64,000 bases of DNA from CAWJMD01 sp963700925 (GCA_963700925.1 OY969553.1:3038001-3102000); one strand, 5' to 3'. Shown: positions 33,616 to 42,686, counted from the first letter of the stretch. A program made the numbers and translations. The notes: generated by a model not told the origin, from the letters alone.

Positions 33616-34344
33616 TTGTCGAGCCGCATCAACGGTCGGCACCGCGCTGCGGTGCGAGCGAAGACCCCCCTTTCCACCATCGCTGAGTCCGTCACCGCGA
33701 ACGCCGGCACCGTTGGTCGCCGCACCGCCGTGATCGCGGCTTCATCTGGTCTCGTGGTCTCCATGGGCGTCACCGCCGCCGACGCGGCGCCGCTGAATGG
33801 CGAGCCCGACGCGGCCAACTCCACCGGAGCAGGCAAGGCCGGCTCGCTGCTGGCCGTCTCCTCAACCGCCTTGAAGGCTCCGGCCGACGCCAAGGTGACG
33901 CTGGCCAGCGCCAGCGTCGCGAGTGCGACGCCGAAGCCGGTCGTCCAGCAGCAGGTGTCCCGCTCGGGCGAGCGCGTGTCACTCGACCTGGGCAACCTCT
34001 CCGCATCGCGGGCCAACGTGATGAGCGTGGCCGCCCGCTACGTCGGCACCCCGTACCGCTACGGCGGCACCACGCCGTCGGGCTTCGACTGCTCGGGCTA
34101 CGTGCAGTACGTGTTCAGGCAGGTAGGGGTCAACCTGCCCCGCACCTCCGGCGCGCAGGGCGAAGCGGGTACGCGCATCTCGCGCTCCGAGGCCAAGCCC
34201 GGTGACCTGGTCTGGAAGTCGGGTCACATCGGCATCTACGCCGGCGACAACATGATGTACGACGCTCCGCGCACCGGCGAGAGCGTGTCGCTGCGGGAGA
34301 TCTACTCCTCCGAGTTCGTCTTCGTGCGCATCCTCCAGAGCTGA
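33616..34344 (+). CDS. Secreted NlpC/P60 (C40) peptidoglycan endopeptidase
   Basis: About 242 residues. N-terminal basic region then a hydrophobic signal segment (TAVIAASSGLVVSMGVTAADAA), a low-complexity Ala/Lys linker, and a C-terminal NlpC/P60 domain of about 110 residues. Catalytic Cys is in TPSGFDCSGYVQYVF, His in WKSGHIGIYAG, and the domain start is VAARYVGTPYRYGG. It cuts stem peptides in the cell wall, like the RpfA/RipA-type remodelling enzymes. I chose TTG 33616 because GAGAGG lies 9 nt upstream and the riboswitch ends just before; the earlier GTG at 33553 would lie inside the riboswitch. Predicted control by c-di-AMP and cAMP-Crp, followed by a strong terminator. Confidence 0.9.
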   Translation: MSSRINGRHRAAVRAKTPLSTIAESVTANAGTVGRRTAVIAASSGLVVSMGVTAADAAPLNGEPDAANSTGAGKAGSLLAVSSTALKAPADAKVTLASASVASATPKPVVQQQVSRSGERVSLDLGNLSASRANVMSVAARYVGTPYRYGGTTPSGFDCSGYVQYVFRQVGVNLPRTSGAQGEAGTRISRSEAKPGDLVWKSGHIGIYAGDNMMYDAPRTGESVSLREIYSSEFVFVRILQS

Positions 34345-34362
34345 CTCCACTGACTCGCGGAT

Positions 34363-34393
34363 GGCCCGACCCCTGCGGGGGTCGGGCCTTTCT
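34363..34393 (+). terminator. Rho-independent terminator after the NlpC/P60 gene
   Basis: Perfect 11-bp stem GGCCCGACCCC/GGGGTCGGGCC (34363-34373 and 34378-34388) with a 4-nt loop, followed directly by TTTCT. It begins 18 nt after the stop codon. This is the only hairpin in the window with a clear U-tract. Confidence 0.88.
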
Positions 34394-34776
34394 GTGTTCG
34401 CAGCCGATGCTGCAGCCGAGTGTCGGAGCACGAATGTCGGTGACGGCGTGGGGTCACTCTGCGTACGCTGTTCACGTACCAACCGGGTCGTCCCTCCTGG
34501 AGGCAGCCGTGGAACCGCTCGATCGCTCCGCCCGAACCGGGCGCGGACCGGTCTTGCGTCGTCCCGGCGCCATGCCTTCGGGTGGCCGCAGCGGCGTGGG
34601 TGGCGGGCAATGACCCCGCCACCGCACCAACTGCGGAGCTCTCTCCTGCTCAACGAGAACAGGCGTCGTCCCCTGCGGACGGCGCCTGTCGTCGTCCTGG
34701 AGGAGCCGGAGCTCGTCCCGTCTGCCAGTCCTCACGCGTCCCGAAGCCGTCGGGACCCGCACAGCGAGGTCATCCC
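34394..34776. other. 383-bp gap with one stable hairpin, no gene seen
   Basis: Between the terminator and the HNH gene. The only structure I support is a 13-bp stem ACAGGCGTCGTCC/GGACGGCGCCTGT (34659-34671 and 34677-34689) with a 5-nt loop and one G-U pair, about 90 nt before the HNH start. It has no U-tract and could be a leader hairpin. Open frames here have no SD or recognisable product. Confidence 0.5.
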
Positions 34777-35274
34777 ATGCGCACACTCGTCCTCAACGCC
34801 GGTTTCGAACCCCTGGCTGTCGTCTCCTTCCGCCGTGCCCTGGTCCTCGTGCTGGCCGGCAAGGCGTGCGTCCTGGCCGCCGACGAGCACCCGGTGCTCT
34901 GGGGCGGCGAGCGCTCGATGGAGCGTCCCTCGGTCATCCTGCTGACCCGTTACGTGCGCGTGCCATTCGGGCGCTCGGTGCCGGTCTCCCGGCGTGGAGT
35001 GCTGCGCCGCGACGGGCAGCGCTGCGCCTACTGCGACCGGACGGCCGGCACCGTCGACCACGTCATGCCGCGCAGCCGTGGTGGCGCCGACACGTGGGAG
35101 AACCTGGTGGCCTGCTGCGTGCGCTGCAACAACGTCAAGGGCAACAGGACCCCGGAGGAGATGGGCTGGAAGCTGCGCCATCACCCGGTGGCGCCGCGTG
35201 GTGCCGCCTGGGTCGTCCGCGGAACGGAACGCCGCCACCCGCTCTGGGAGGACTACCTGCCCGAGGCTGCGTAG
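34777..35274 (+). CDS. HNH endonuclease-family protein (conserved actinobacterial type)
   Basis: 165 residues. The HNH fold is in the C-terminal half: CAYCDRTAGTVDHVMPRSRGG (zinc CxxC, then the catalytic DH), WENLVACCVRCNNVKG (Asn and second CxxC), then KGNRTPEEMGW. The N-terminus MRTLVLNAGFEPLAVVSFRRAL is strongly typical of a single-copy actinobacterial HNH protein of undefined role. It is not next to restriction or phage genes, so a housekeeping nucleic-acid function is more likely than a mobile element. ATG 34777 follows GAGGT at 6 nt. A perfect 18-bp hairpin follows the stop. Confidence 0.88.
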   Translation: MRTLVLNAGFEPLAVVSFRRALVLVLAGKACVLAADEHPVLWGGERSMERPSVILLTRYVRVPFGRSVPVSRRGVLRRDGQRCAYCDRTAGTVDHVMPRSRGGADTWENLVACCVRCNNVKGNRTPEEMGWKLRHHPVAPRGAAWVVRGTERRHPLWEDYLPEAA

Positions 35275-35283
35275 CCTTCGCGA

Positions 35284-35329
35284 TCAGTCAGACGCTCGAC
35301 CGGCGTGCCCGGGTCGAGCGTCTGACTGA
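35284..35329. terminator. Perfect 18-bp TCAGAC-type palindrome after the HNH gene (copy 3)
   Basis: Arms 35284-35301 and 35312-35329 pair over 18 bp around a 10-nt loop; the left arm includes CAGTCAGACGCTCGACC. It starts 10 nt after the HNH stop and ends 26 nt before the next gene. No U-tract, but the stem is very stable. It shares its sequence with the imperfect palindrome at 4713-4752. Confidence 0.7.
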
Positions 35330-35355
35330 AGTGAGTACCCGGCAGACTGCTGCCC

Positions 35356-37230
35356 ATGACGACGCGTCCCGAGCTCGCAGGTTCGTTCGGCATGGTGGCC
35401 AGCACGCACTGGCTCGCCAGCCAGACCGGGATGGGGGTGCTCGAGCGAGGCGGAAACGCCGTCGACGCAGCAGTCGCGACGGGGTTCGTCCTGCAGGTGG
35501 TCGAGCCACACCTCAACGGGCCCGGCGGCGACCTGCCCGCCCTGGTCTGGAGCGAGACCGACCAGCGCGCCCACGTGGTCTGCGGGCAGGGAACCGCACC
35601 GGCGGCGGCGACGATCGAGGCGTTCACCGACCTCGGCCTGGACGCCGTCCCCGGCACCGGGCCGCTGGCCGCGGTCGTGCCCGGTGCGTTCGGTGCGTGG
35701 GTCCTGATGTTGCAGCGCTGGGGCACCTGGTCGCTGCGCGACGTGCTCGAGCCGGCGATCGGCTACGCGCTCGACGGCGCCCCGGTGCTGCCGAGGGTCA
35801 GCGCCACCATCGGTGCGATGGCGCCGATGTTCACGGACGAGTGGACCCCCTCGGCTGCGACCTACCTGGTCGACGGCCAGGCACCCGCTCCCTGGACCCG
35901 GCTACGGCTGACGGCTCTCGGACGGACGTACGAGCGCGTGCTCGCCGAGGCAGAGGCGGCCGGCAGCGACCGCGATGCCCAGCTCGAGGCCGCGCGGACT
36001 GCCTGGTACTCGGGTTTCGTCGCCGAGGCGGTCGACGCCTTCGCCCGTGATCGTGAGTGGATGGACACCTCAGGGCAGCGCCACGGTGGCCTGCTCACCG
36101 GCGACGACCTCGCAGGCTGGAAGGCCACCGTCGAGCAGCCGTTGACCGCGCGCTACGGCGACGTCGAGGTGGCCAAGACGGGCCCGTGGGGACAGGGTCC
36201 GGTGCTCCTCCAGATGCTGCGGCTGCTCGACGAGGCCGGCATGCCGGACCGGCTGGACGAGGCCGACCCCTCCTGGGTCCACACCGTGCTGGAGGCGAAC
36301 AAGCTCGCCTTCGCCGACCGCGAGGCCTGGTATGGCGACCCCGACCACACCGACGTGCCCATCGACGACCTGCTGAGCGACGAATACACGCGGTCCCGCG
36401 CGGCCCTGATCGACCCCGGGGCGGCCAGCCTCGACCTGCGGCCGGGTGACCCGGGCGGGCGACCGGCGACGCTTCCCGCGCCCCTCGCACCGGGCGCCGG
36501 TAGTGGTGGTGCTGCGGTGGCGGGGGTGGGGGAGCCGACCGTCCGCCGCGAGCCGGCCGGCGTGACCGACCTGGCCGACGTGACCGACGTGACCGACGTG
36601 ACCGACAGAGTGGACGTGCCGGGTGACCGCGGCGCACGCGGCGACACGTGCCACGTCGACGTCGTCGACCGCTGGGGCAACATGGTGTCCGCGACCCCGT
36701 CCGGGGCCTGGCTGCAGTCGTCGCCAGTGGTTCCGGAGCTCGGCTTCCCGCTCGGCACGCGCGGGCAGATGTTCTGGCTGCAGCCAGGGCTGCCGGCCTC
36801 GCTGCGCCCACGCTCCCGTCCGCGCACCACGCTCTCGCCCTCGCTGGCGCTGCGCGACGGACGACCCTGGATCGCGTTCGGCTCGCCGGGAGGAGACCAG
36901 CAGGACCAGTGGCAGGTGCTCTTCCTGCTGCGCATGGTGCACGGCGCTCGAGGCGTCGACCAGGCGCTGCAGGCGGCGATCGACGCGCCGATGCTGCACT
37001 CCGACCACGCGCCGAGCTCCTTCTACCCACGGCAGGCCAAGCCGGGCCGCGCCGTCCTCGAGGAGCGCTGGCCCGAGGCGACGCGTTCGGCGCTCACGGG
37101 GCTGGGGCATGACGTCGAGGTGGTCGACGGCTGGTCGCTCGGACGGCTGTCGGCCGTCGCCCGCGACGGCGAGTGGCTGCGGGCCGCCGCGAACTCGAGG
37201 GGCGCCCAGGGGTACGCGGTCGGGCGCTGA
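35356..37230 (+). CDS. Gamma-glutamyltransferase-family protein, apparently cytosolic
   Basis: 624 residues, Ntn-hydrolase of the GGT family. N-terminal MVASTHWLASQTGMGVLERGGNAVDAAVA and EPHLNGPGGDLPALVW are typical; the large subunit ends in an unusual Asp/Val/Thr-rich stretch encoded by three 9-bp repeats (36577-36603), and the small subunit should begin at the Thr of GDTCHVDVVDRWGNMVS, the autocleavage nucleophile. SPSLALRDGRPWIAFGSPGGDQQDQ (read in part) is the substrate-site region. No signal peptide is present, unlike classical secreted GGT, suggesting a cytosolic GGT/cephalosporin-acylase-like hydrolase acting on gamma-glutamyl or similar amides. ATG 35356. Confidence 0.85.
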   Translation: MTTRPELAGSFGMVASTHWLASQTGMGVLERGGNAVDAAVATGFVLQVVEPHLNGPGGDLPALVWSETDQRAHVVCGQGTAPAAATIEAFTDLGLDAVPGTGPLAAVVPGAFGAWVLMLQRWGTWSLRDVLEPAIGYALDGAPVLPRVSATIGAMAPMFTDEWTPSAATYLVDGQAPAPWTRLRLTALGRTYERVLAEAEAAGSDRDAQLEAARTAWYSGFVAEAVDAFARDREWMDTSGQRHGGLLTGDDLAGWKATVEQPLTARYGDVEVAKTGPWGQGPVLLQMLRLLDEAGMPDRLDEADPSWVHTVLEANKLAFADREAWYGDPDHTDVPIDDLLSDEYTRSRAALIDPGAASLDLRPGDPGGRPATLPAPLAPGAGSGGAAVAGVGEPTVRREPAGVTDLADVTDVTDVTDRVDVPGDRGARGDTCHVDVVDRWGNMVSATPSGAWLQSSPVVPELGFPLGTRGQMFWLQPGLPASLRPRSRPRTTLSPSLALRDGRPWIAFGSPGGDQQDQWQVLFLLRMVHGARGVDQALQAAIDAPMLHSDHAPSSFYPRQAKPGRAVLEERWPEATRSALTGLGHDVEVVDGWSLGRLSAVARDGEWLRAAANSRGAQGYAVGR

Positions 37231-37330
37231 TTCGAGGGATTCCCCTCCGCTTCGTCCAAACCATCGACCCCGCGCCCTTTCGGGTGGCACGATGCGGCAG
37301 TCCGCCCACTCCTCCCGCTGGGGGCCCCCC

Positions 37331-40174
37331 ATGTCTGTCAGCAAACCCCGACTCATCGTGTCCCTGATCGGGGCAGGGGCGCTCATCGCTGGGCCCCTGT
37401 CCGTGCCGGCGAACGCCGCGGTCGTGGAGATCCAGATCCTCGGCATCAACGACTTTCATGGACGGCTGGAGGCCGAGGGCACCACCGCGACCAGCATCCC
37501 GGGTGCCGCCAAGCTCGCCGGCGTCGTCGACAGGCTGCGGGCCCTCAACCCGACCGGAACCGTGTTCGTCGCGGCGGGAGACAACGTCGGTGCGTCGACC
37601 TTCACGTCGCAGGCGCTGGACGACCGGCCCACCATCGACGCTCTCAACGCGATGGACCTGGACGCCAGCGCGGTCGGCAACCACGAGTTCGACCGCGGCT
37701 ACGACTGGTTGTCCGACCCGGTGACCCATGGCGTCGACGGCGAGGGTCGGGCCGAGTGGCTGACGCTCGGGGCGAACGTCGAGGGTGAGGACCCGCCGAT
37801 GGCGCCGTCCACGGTGATCGCGACCGGCAACGGCGTCAACGTCGGGCTGGTGGGCATCGTCACCGAGCAGACGGGCAGCCTGGTCTCCCCGGACGGGATC
37901 GTCGGCATCACGTTCGACGGCGCGCTGGCCGCTGCGAACGCCGAGGCCTCACGGCTGAAGGCTGAGGAGCAGGCGGACGTCGTGATCCTGATGTCCCACG
38001 AGGGCAGCGAGTCGACGGTGTGCGCCACGATCGAGGCCGAGGACACCGCCTTCGGAGAGATCGTGCGCGGGCTGAACGACGACGTCGACGCGCTCATCGC
38101 CGGCCACACGCACACTCCGCACGACTGCACGATCGATGGGCGGCCCGTCCTGCAGACCGGCCAGTACGGCGTCGGTCTCGACCAGCTCACGATGACCGTC
38201 GACACGGACACCAACGAGGTCGTCTCCGTCAACGACGCCGCCACGGGCGTCGTCAACGTGCCGACAGACGTCGCGACGGCCAATACCGAGGTGGCGGCCA
38301 TCGTCGCTGCCGCGGTCGCCGAGGCCGACCCCATCGGCCAGGTGCCGCTCGGCGAGCTCCCCGAGGGCCAGGACATCAGTCGTGCGTACTCGCTCCAGCC
38401 CAACCCGCCGCCGGACCCGCCGTCGCTCAAGGAGGACCGTGGTCTCGAGTCGGTGCTCGGCAACTTCGTCGCGGACGTGCAGCTCGAGGCGACTCAGCTG
38501 AGTGCCGAGGAGACCGAGGCCGAGCTACCGCAGATCGCCTTCATGAACCCTGGAGGCCTGCGGGCAGACCTGCTCTACGAGAGCTCGGTCCGCGGCGAGG
38601 GCGACGGCGTCGTGACGTACCGCGAGGCCGCCACGGTGCAGCCCTTCGCCAACTCGCTCTTCACGATGTCGCTGACCGGTGAGCAGATCGGCCAGCTTCT
38701 CGAGCAGCAGTGGCAGCCTGCCGGGGCGACCCGGCCCTTCCTGCACCTCGGCGTCTCGGACGGCTTCACGTTCACGTACGACCCCGCCGCCGCTGCCGGG
38801 GCGCGCATCACGTCCATGCAGCTGGACGGTGTGGACATCGAGCTCGCCACCGACTACCGCGTGGCGATGAACTCCTTCCTCGCCGCCGGCGGCGACAACT
38901 TCACGACGTTCCGCGCCGGCACCGGAAAGGCCGACACGGGACAGACCGACCTCGACGCGATGGTCGGTTACTTCGAGGCCCACGGCACGGTCGACCCCAG
39001 CCTGCAGGAGCGCGCCCTGACCGAGGGGCAGTACCAGGACGACGCGATCAGTGACTTCGCGATCGAGGTGCCCGAGGATCTGGGTCCAGGCGAGCGCGGC
39101 GACGTGACGATCAGCTTCACCTCGTCCGAGGCCATCGAGGCCGGTGCGGTCGTCGGCTTCGTCCTCGGCGACGGCCTGCGCCCGATGGCGTGGCCCGGGG
39201 CGTGCGAGAACTTCGACGACGTCTTCCTCGACTGCTCGCTCGACGGGATACCAGCTGGCGAGACAGCCCTGACGATCTCGGTCGTCGGCCTCTCGACCGG
39301 CCAAGATCTCACGACTTCCGCTGTCGGGCAGCTGTTCTCGGCAGACTTCGACGGCAACCCGTTCGACCCCGAGGTCGGCGGCTTCTTCGCGGAAGCCGAG
39401 ATGGTGGTGCTCGACGGCGAGCTGAACGGCCAGCAGAGCGACCTCGACGACGACGGCACCGCCGACGTCGTGGCCCTCGACTCCGCCGGGCGGCTGCTGC
39501 TCTACCCGGGTGACGGCTCCGGCGGCTTCGGGGCGAGGTCGATCGTGGGGACCGGCTTCCACGGTCAGGTCGTGCTTCCGGGTGACCTCAACGGCGACCA
39601 GGCCGACGACGTCATCTTCCAGGCGTCCACAGGTGCGCTGTACACGTTCCCGAACCGCGGCGACGGGACACTCGGGAAGGGTGTGCTCGTGGGCAGCGGC
39701 TTCAGCGGCTGGACGCTCCTCGGCCCGGGCGACTTCGACGGTGACACCTTCCCCGACCTGATCGGACGGAGCCCGGGTGGTCAGCTCTTCCTGTTCCTGG
39801 GCAAGGGCGACGGCGGGTTCCGCAACGCCAGGGGAATCGGCACCGGCTGGGGCAGTCTCACCGCCCTCGTCACACCTGGCGACTTCAACGGTGACGGCAC
39901 CGTCGACCTCGTGGCTCGCGACGCGAGCAACCAGCTCTACCTGTACCCCGGGTCCGGCACCGGCTCGTTCCACCACCGGATCCTGTTCGGGACCGGCTGG
40001 TCGTTCACCGGCATCACGGGTGTCGGTGACTTCGACGGCGACCTTCTGCCCGACCTGGTCGCCAGGACGGCCTCCGGTGACCTCTTCCTGTTCCGCGGCA
40101 ACGGGGCCGGAAGGGTCTTCAAGACCGGGACCAAGATCGGCTCAGGCTGGAGTCAGCTCAACCTGGTCGGGTGA
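37331..40174 (+). CDS. Secreted 5'-nucleotidase/UDP-sugar hydrolase-like protein fused to FG-GAP repeats
   Basis: 947 residues. Signal peptide about 1-29 (IVSLIGAGALIAG, ANAAVV). Metallophosphatase domain about 35-310: NDFHGRLE, AAGDNVG, VGNHEFDRG, MSHEG and AGHTHTPH supply the di-metal ligands. 5'-nucleotidase C-terminal domain about 340-560: FMNPGGLRAD, YREAATVQPFANSL, MNSFLAAGGDNF with the adenine-stacking region. Then a linker of about 120 residues and four or five FG-GAP/VCBS-type repeats (GDFDGDTFPDLIGR, GDFNGDGTVDLVAR, GDFDGDLLPDLVAR), likely a Ca-binding beta-propeller. Hydrolyses extracellular nucleotides to salvage phosphate and nucleosides. The fusion to a propeller is unusual. Start ATG 37331 is chosen for the signal peptide; ATG 37290 is possible. 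Confidence 0.88.
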   Translation: MSVSKPRLIVSLIGAGALIAGPLSVPANAAVVEIQILGINDFHGRLEAEGTTATSIPGAAKLAGVVDRLRALNPTGTVFVAAGDNVGASTFTSQALDDRPTIDALNAMDLDASAVGNHEFDRGYDWLSDPVTHGVDGEGRAEWLTLGANVEGEDPPMAPSTVIATGNGVNVGLVGIVTEQTGSLVSPDGIVGITFDGALAAANAEASRLKAEEQADVVILMSHEGSESTVCATIEAEDTAFGEIVRGLNDDVDALIAGHTHTPHDCTIDGRPVLQTGQYGVGLDQLTMTVDTDTNEVVSVNDAATGVVNVPTDVATANTEVAAIVAAAVAEADPIGQVPLGELPEGQDISRAYSLQPNPPPDPPSLKEDRGLESVLGNFVADVQLEATQLSAEETEAELPQIAFMNPGGLRADLLYESSVRGEGDGVVTYREAATVQPFANSLFTMSLTGEQIGQLLEQQWQPAGATRPFLHLGVSDGFTFTYDPAAAAGARITSMQLDGVDIELATDYRVAMNSFLAAGGDNFTTFRAGTGKADTGQTDLDAMVGYFEAHGTVDPSLQERALTEGQYQDDAISDFAIEVPEDLGPGERGDVTISFTSSEAIEAGAVVGFVLGDGLRPMAWPGACENFDDVFLDCSLDGIPAGETALTISVVGLSTGQDLTTSAVGQLFSADFDGNPFDPEVGGFFAEAEMVVLDGELNGQQSDLDDDGTADVVALDSAGRLLLYPGDGSGGFGARSIVGTGFHGQVVLPGDLNGDQADDVIFQASTGALYTFPNRGDGTLGKGVLVGSGFSGWTLLGPGDFDGDTFPDLIGRSPGGQLFLFLGKGDGGFRNARGIGTGWGSLTALVTPGDFNGDGTVDLVARDASNQLYLYPGSGTGSFHHRILFGTGWSFTGITGVGDFDGDLLPDLVARTASGDLFLFRGNGAGRVFKTGTKIGSGWSQLNLVG

Positions 40175-40195
40175 CCTGAGGCTCGCAGCAACGCA

Positions 40196-40235
40196 CCGAG
40201 GGTGCCCTCCCGCTGGAGCGGGGCGGCACCCTCGG
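40196..40235 (+). terminator. Hairpin terminator after the 5'-nucleotidase gene
   Basis: Outer stem CCGAGGGTGCC/GGCACCCTCGG (40196-40206 and 40225-40235), inner stem CCGCT/AGCGG with a 2-nt loop, small internal loops between. It begins 22 nt after the stop and ends 47 nt before pcrA. No U-tract. Confidence 0.72.
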
Positions 40236-40281
40236 GCGTCGGTGCTCGACCGTCCGTGGCGGCACGTACGCTCGTCCCGAG

Positions 40282-42684
40282 ATGAGCACCCTCTTCGACG
40301 ACCTCAACCTCCCCGTTCCTGGCTCCGACTCCGGCGACGCCATACCGGGGGCGCGACCGCAACCCGCCGGTGGCGACCCCGCGGTGCTGCTCGAGGGTCT
40401 GAACCCTGCCCAGCGCGACGCCGTCCTGCACGCCGGCAGCCCGCTGCTCATCGTCGCCGGGGCCGGCTCGGGCAAGACGCGGGTGCTCACGCACCGCATC
40501 GGCTACCTGCTGGCAGCGCGCGGGGCCTCACCGGGTCAGATCCTCGCGATCACCTTCACGAACAAGGCGGCGGGTGAGATGCGCGAACGGGTCGCCAGCC
40601 TGGTCGGCCCGCGCGCCAAGGCCATCTGGGTCTCCACGTTCCACAGCGCCTGCGTTCGCATCCTGCGGCGCGAGGCCCGCACGATCGGCCTCCGCTCGTC
40701 GTTCTCGATCTACGACGCCGCCGACTCGCAGCGGATGATGGCCCTGGCCTGCCGCGAGCTCGACCTCGACCCGAAGCGGTACCCGCCCCGCCGGTTCAGC
40801 CACCAGGTCTCGAACCTCAAGAACGAGCTGGTGGACGACGAGCAGTTCGCCGAGCGCGCGCTTTCGGGGACCCCCGACGAGAAGGTGCTCGCCGAGGCCT
40901 ACACCATGTACACGGCCCGGCTCCGCCAGGCGCAGGCGCTCGACTTCGACGACCTGATCATGTCCACGGTCAACGTGCTGCGCGCGTTCCCGCAGGTGGC
41001 CGAGCACTATCACCGGCGCTTCCGGCACGTGCTGGTCGACGAGTACCAGGACACCAACCACGCCCAGTACGCCCTCATCCGTGAGCTCGTCGGCGGGCCG
41101 GCGAGCACCGCCGGGGCGCTGGCCCGGTCCGGCGACCCGGAGGCACCGGTCGTCGAGGAGGCCGAGCTCACGGTCGTGGGCGACGCCGACCAGTCGATCT
41201 ACGCGTTCCGCGGTGCCTCGATCCGCAACATCCTCGAGTTCGAGGACGACTACCCCCAGGCCCGCACCCTGCTGCTCGAGCAGAACTACCGGTCCACTCA
41301 GACGATCCTGTCCGCCGCCAACGCGGTGATCTCCCGCAACAGCGGCCGCCGTCCGAAGAACCTCTGGACCGACTCCGGCCCCGGCGAGAAGGTCATCGGC
41401 TACGCGGCCGACACCGACCACGACGAGGCCGCCTTCGTGGCCGAGGAGATCGACCGGCTCCACGACGAGCACGGTGTGCGCTACGGCGACGTGGCCGTGT
41501 TCTACCGGACCAACCGCCAGTCGCGGGCGATCGAAGAGGTGCTGGTGCGGGTCGGCCTGCCCTACAAGGTGGTCGGCGGCACGCGCTTCTACGAGCGGCG
41601 CGAGGTCAAGGACGCGCTGGCCTACCTCCGCCTGCTCGCCAACCCCGATGACACCGTCAACCTGCGGCGGGTGCTCAACGTGCCGAAGCGCGGCATCGGC
41701 GACCGGGCCGAGGCGGCGGTCTCGGTCTTCGCCGAGCGCGAGCGCGTCTCGTTCGCCGCTGCGCTCGAAAGGGCCGACGAGGCACCGGGTCTCGTCACCC
41801 GGTCCCTGACGGCGATCCGTGGCTTCAACACCCTCGTCGACGAGCTGCGCACCGTGGTCGAGGCCGGCGCCGGGCCGGCGACCGTGCTCGAGGCCGTGCT
41901 CGACCGCACCGGCTACCTGGCCGAGCTGCGCGCGAGCCACGACCCCCAGGACGAGACACGCATCGAGAACCTCGCCGAGCTCGGCGCCGTCGCCACCGAG
42001 TTCGAGAGTGCCTCGCCGAACGGCACTCTCACCGACTTCCTCGAGCAGGTGTCGCTGGTCGCGGACGCCGACGAGGTGCCCGACGAGGCCGTTGCCGACG
42101 GTGCTCACGAAGCGGCCGCCCAAGGCGACACCGAAGACCTCGGCGTGGTCACCTTGATGACCTTGCACACGGCGAAGGGACTCGAGTTCGACGTCGTCTT
42201 CCTCACCGGCATGGAGGACGGCACGTTCCCGCACATGCGGTCCCTGAACGACGACGACGAGCTCGCCGAGGAGAGACGGCTTGCCTACGTGGGCATCACG
42301 CGGGCACGGCAGCGCCTGTACCTGTCGCGCGCGGTGGTGCGCAGCGCCTTCGGGCAGCCGCAGTACAGCCCGGCCAGCCGGTTTCTGGCCGAGATCCCGG
42401 AGGAGCTGGTCGACTGGCGGCGCGAGGCCAGCATCGGCACGCCAGGCTGGGCGGGTGGTTCGCCGGCGGTGGCCCGGCTCGCGGCGCGGCCCGACGTGAT
42501 GGCCCGAAACAGCCGCCCGATCGTCCACCTCGAGCCGGGCGACCGCGTCAGTCACGACACCTTCGGCCTCGGGACGGTGACCGCCATCGAGGGCAAGGAC
42601 GACAAGACCGTCGCCCACGTCGACTTCCGGTCCGAAGGCGTCAAGCGGCTGCTGCTGCGCTACGCCCCGGTGGTGAAGCTCTAG
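40282..42684 (+). CDS. pcrA: ATP-dependent DNA helicase PcrA/UvrD
   Basis: 800 residues, superfamily 1A 3'-to-5' helicase. Motif Q/I LNPAQRDAVL and AGAGSGKTR, motif Ia TFTNKAAGEMRER, motif II VDEYQDTN, motif III GDADQSIYAFRGA, motif IV LEQNYRS, motif V VTLMTLHTAKGLEFD, motif VI AYVGITRARQRL, all in order. The C-terminal segment FGLGTVTAIEGKDDKTVAHVDF is the Tudor-like PcrA tail that contacts RNA polymerase in other bacteria. Acts in nucleotide-excision repair and clearing of stalled replication or transcription. A -10-like TACGCT at 40267-40272 lies 9 nt before ATG, so the transcript is nearly leaderless. The stop overlaps a 7-bp palindrome shared with the convergent regulator gene. Confidence 0.95.
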   Translation: MSTLFDDLNLPVPGSDSGDAIPGARPQPAGGDPAVLLEGLNPAQRDAVLHAGSPLLIVAGAGSGKTRVLTHRIGYLLAARGASPGQILAITFTNKAAGEMRERVASLVGPRAKAIWVSTFHSACVRILRREARTIGLRSSFSIYDAADSQRMMALACRELDLDPKRYPPRRFSHQVSNLKNELVDDEQFAERALSGTPDEKVLAEAYTMYTARLRQAQALDFDDLIMSTVNVLRAFPQVAEHYHRRFRHVLVDEYQDTNHAQYALIRELVGGPASTAGALARSGDPEAPVVEEAELTVVGDADQSIYAFRGASIRNILEFEDDYPQARTLLLEQNYRSTQTILSAANAVISRNSGRRPKNLWTDSGPGEKVIGYAADTDHDEAAFVAEEIDRLHDEHGVRYGDVAVFYRTNRQSRAIEEVLVRVGLPYKVVGGTRFYERREVKDALAYLRLLANPDDTVNLRRVLNVPKRGIGDRAEAAVSVFAERERVSFAAALERADEAPGLVTRSLTAIRGFNTLVDELRTVVEAGAGPATVLEAVLDRTGYLAELRASHDPQDETRIENLAELGAVATEFESASPNGTLTDFLEQVSLVADADEVPDEAVADGAHEAAAQGDTEDLGVVTLMTLHTAKGLEFDVVFLTGMEDGTFPHMRSLNDDDELAEERRLAYVGITRARQRLYLSRAVVRSAFGQPQYSPASRFLAEIPEELVDWRREASIGTPGWAGGSPAVARLAARPDVMARNSRPIVHLEPGDRVSHDTFGLGTVTAIEGKDDKTVAHVDFRSEGVKRLLLRYAPVVKL

Positions 42685-42686
42685 CT

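Noticed and set aside
34777..35274. HNH gene as a mobile or homing element
   Set aside because: It is the conserved stand-alone actinobacterial type with no phage, intron or transposase context.
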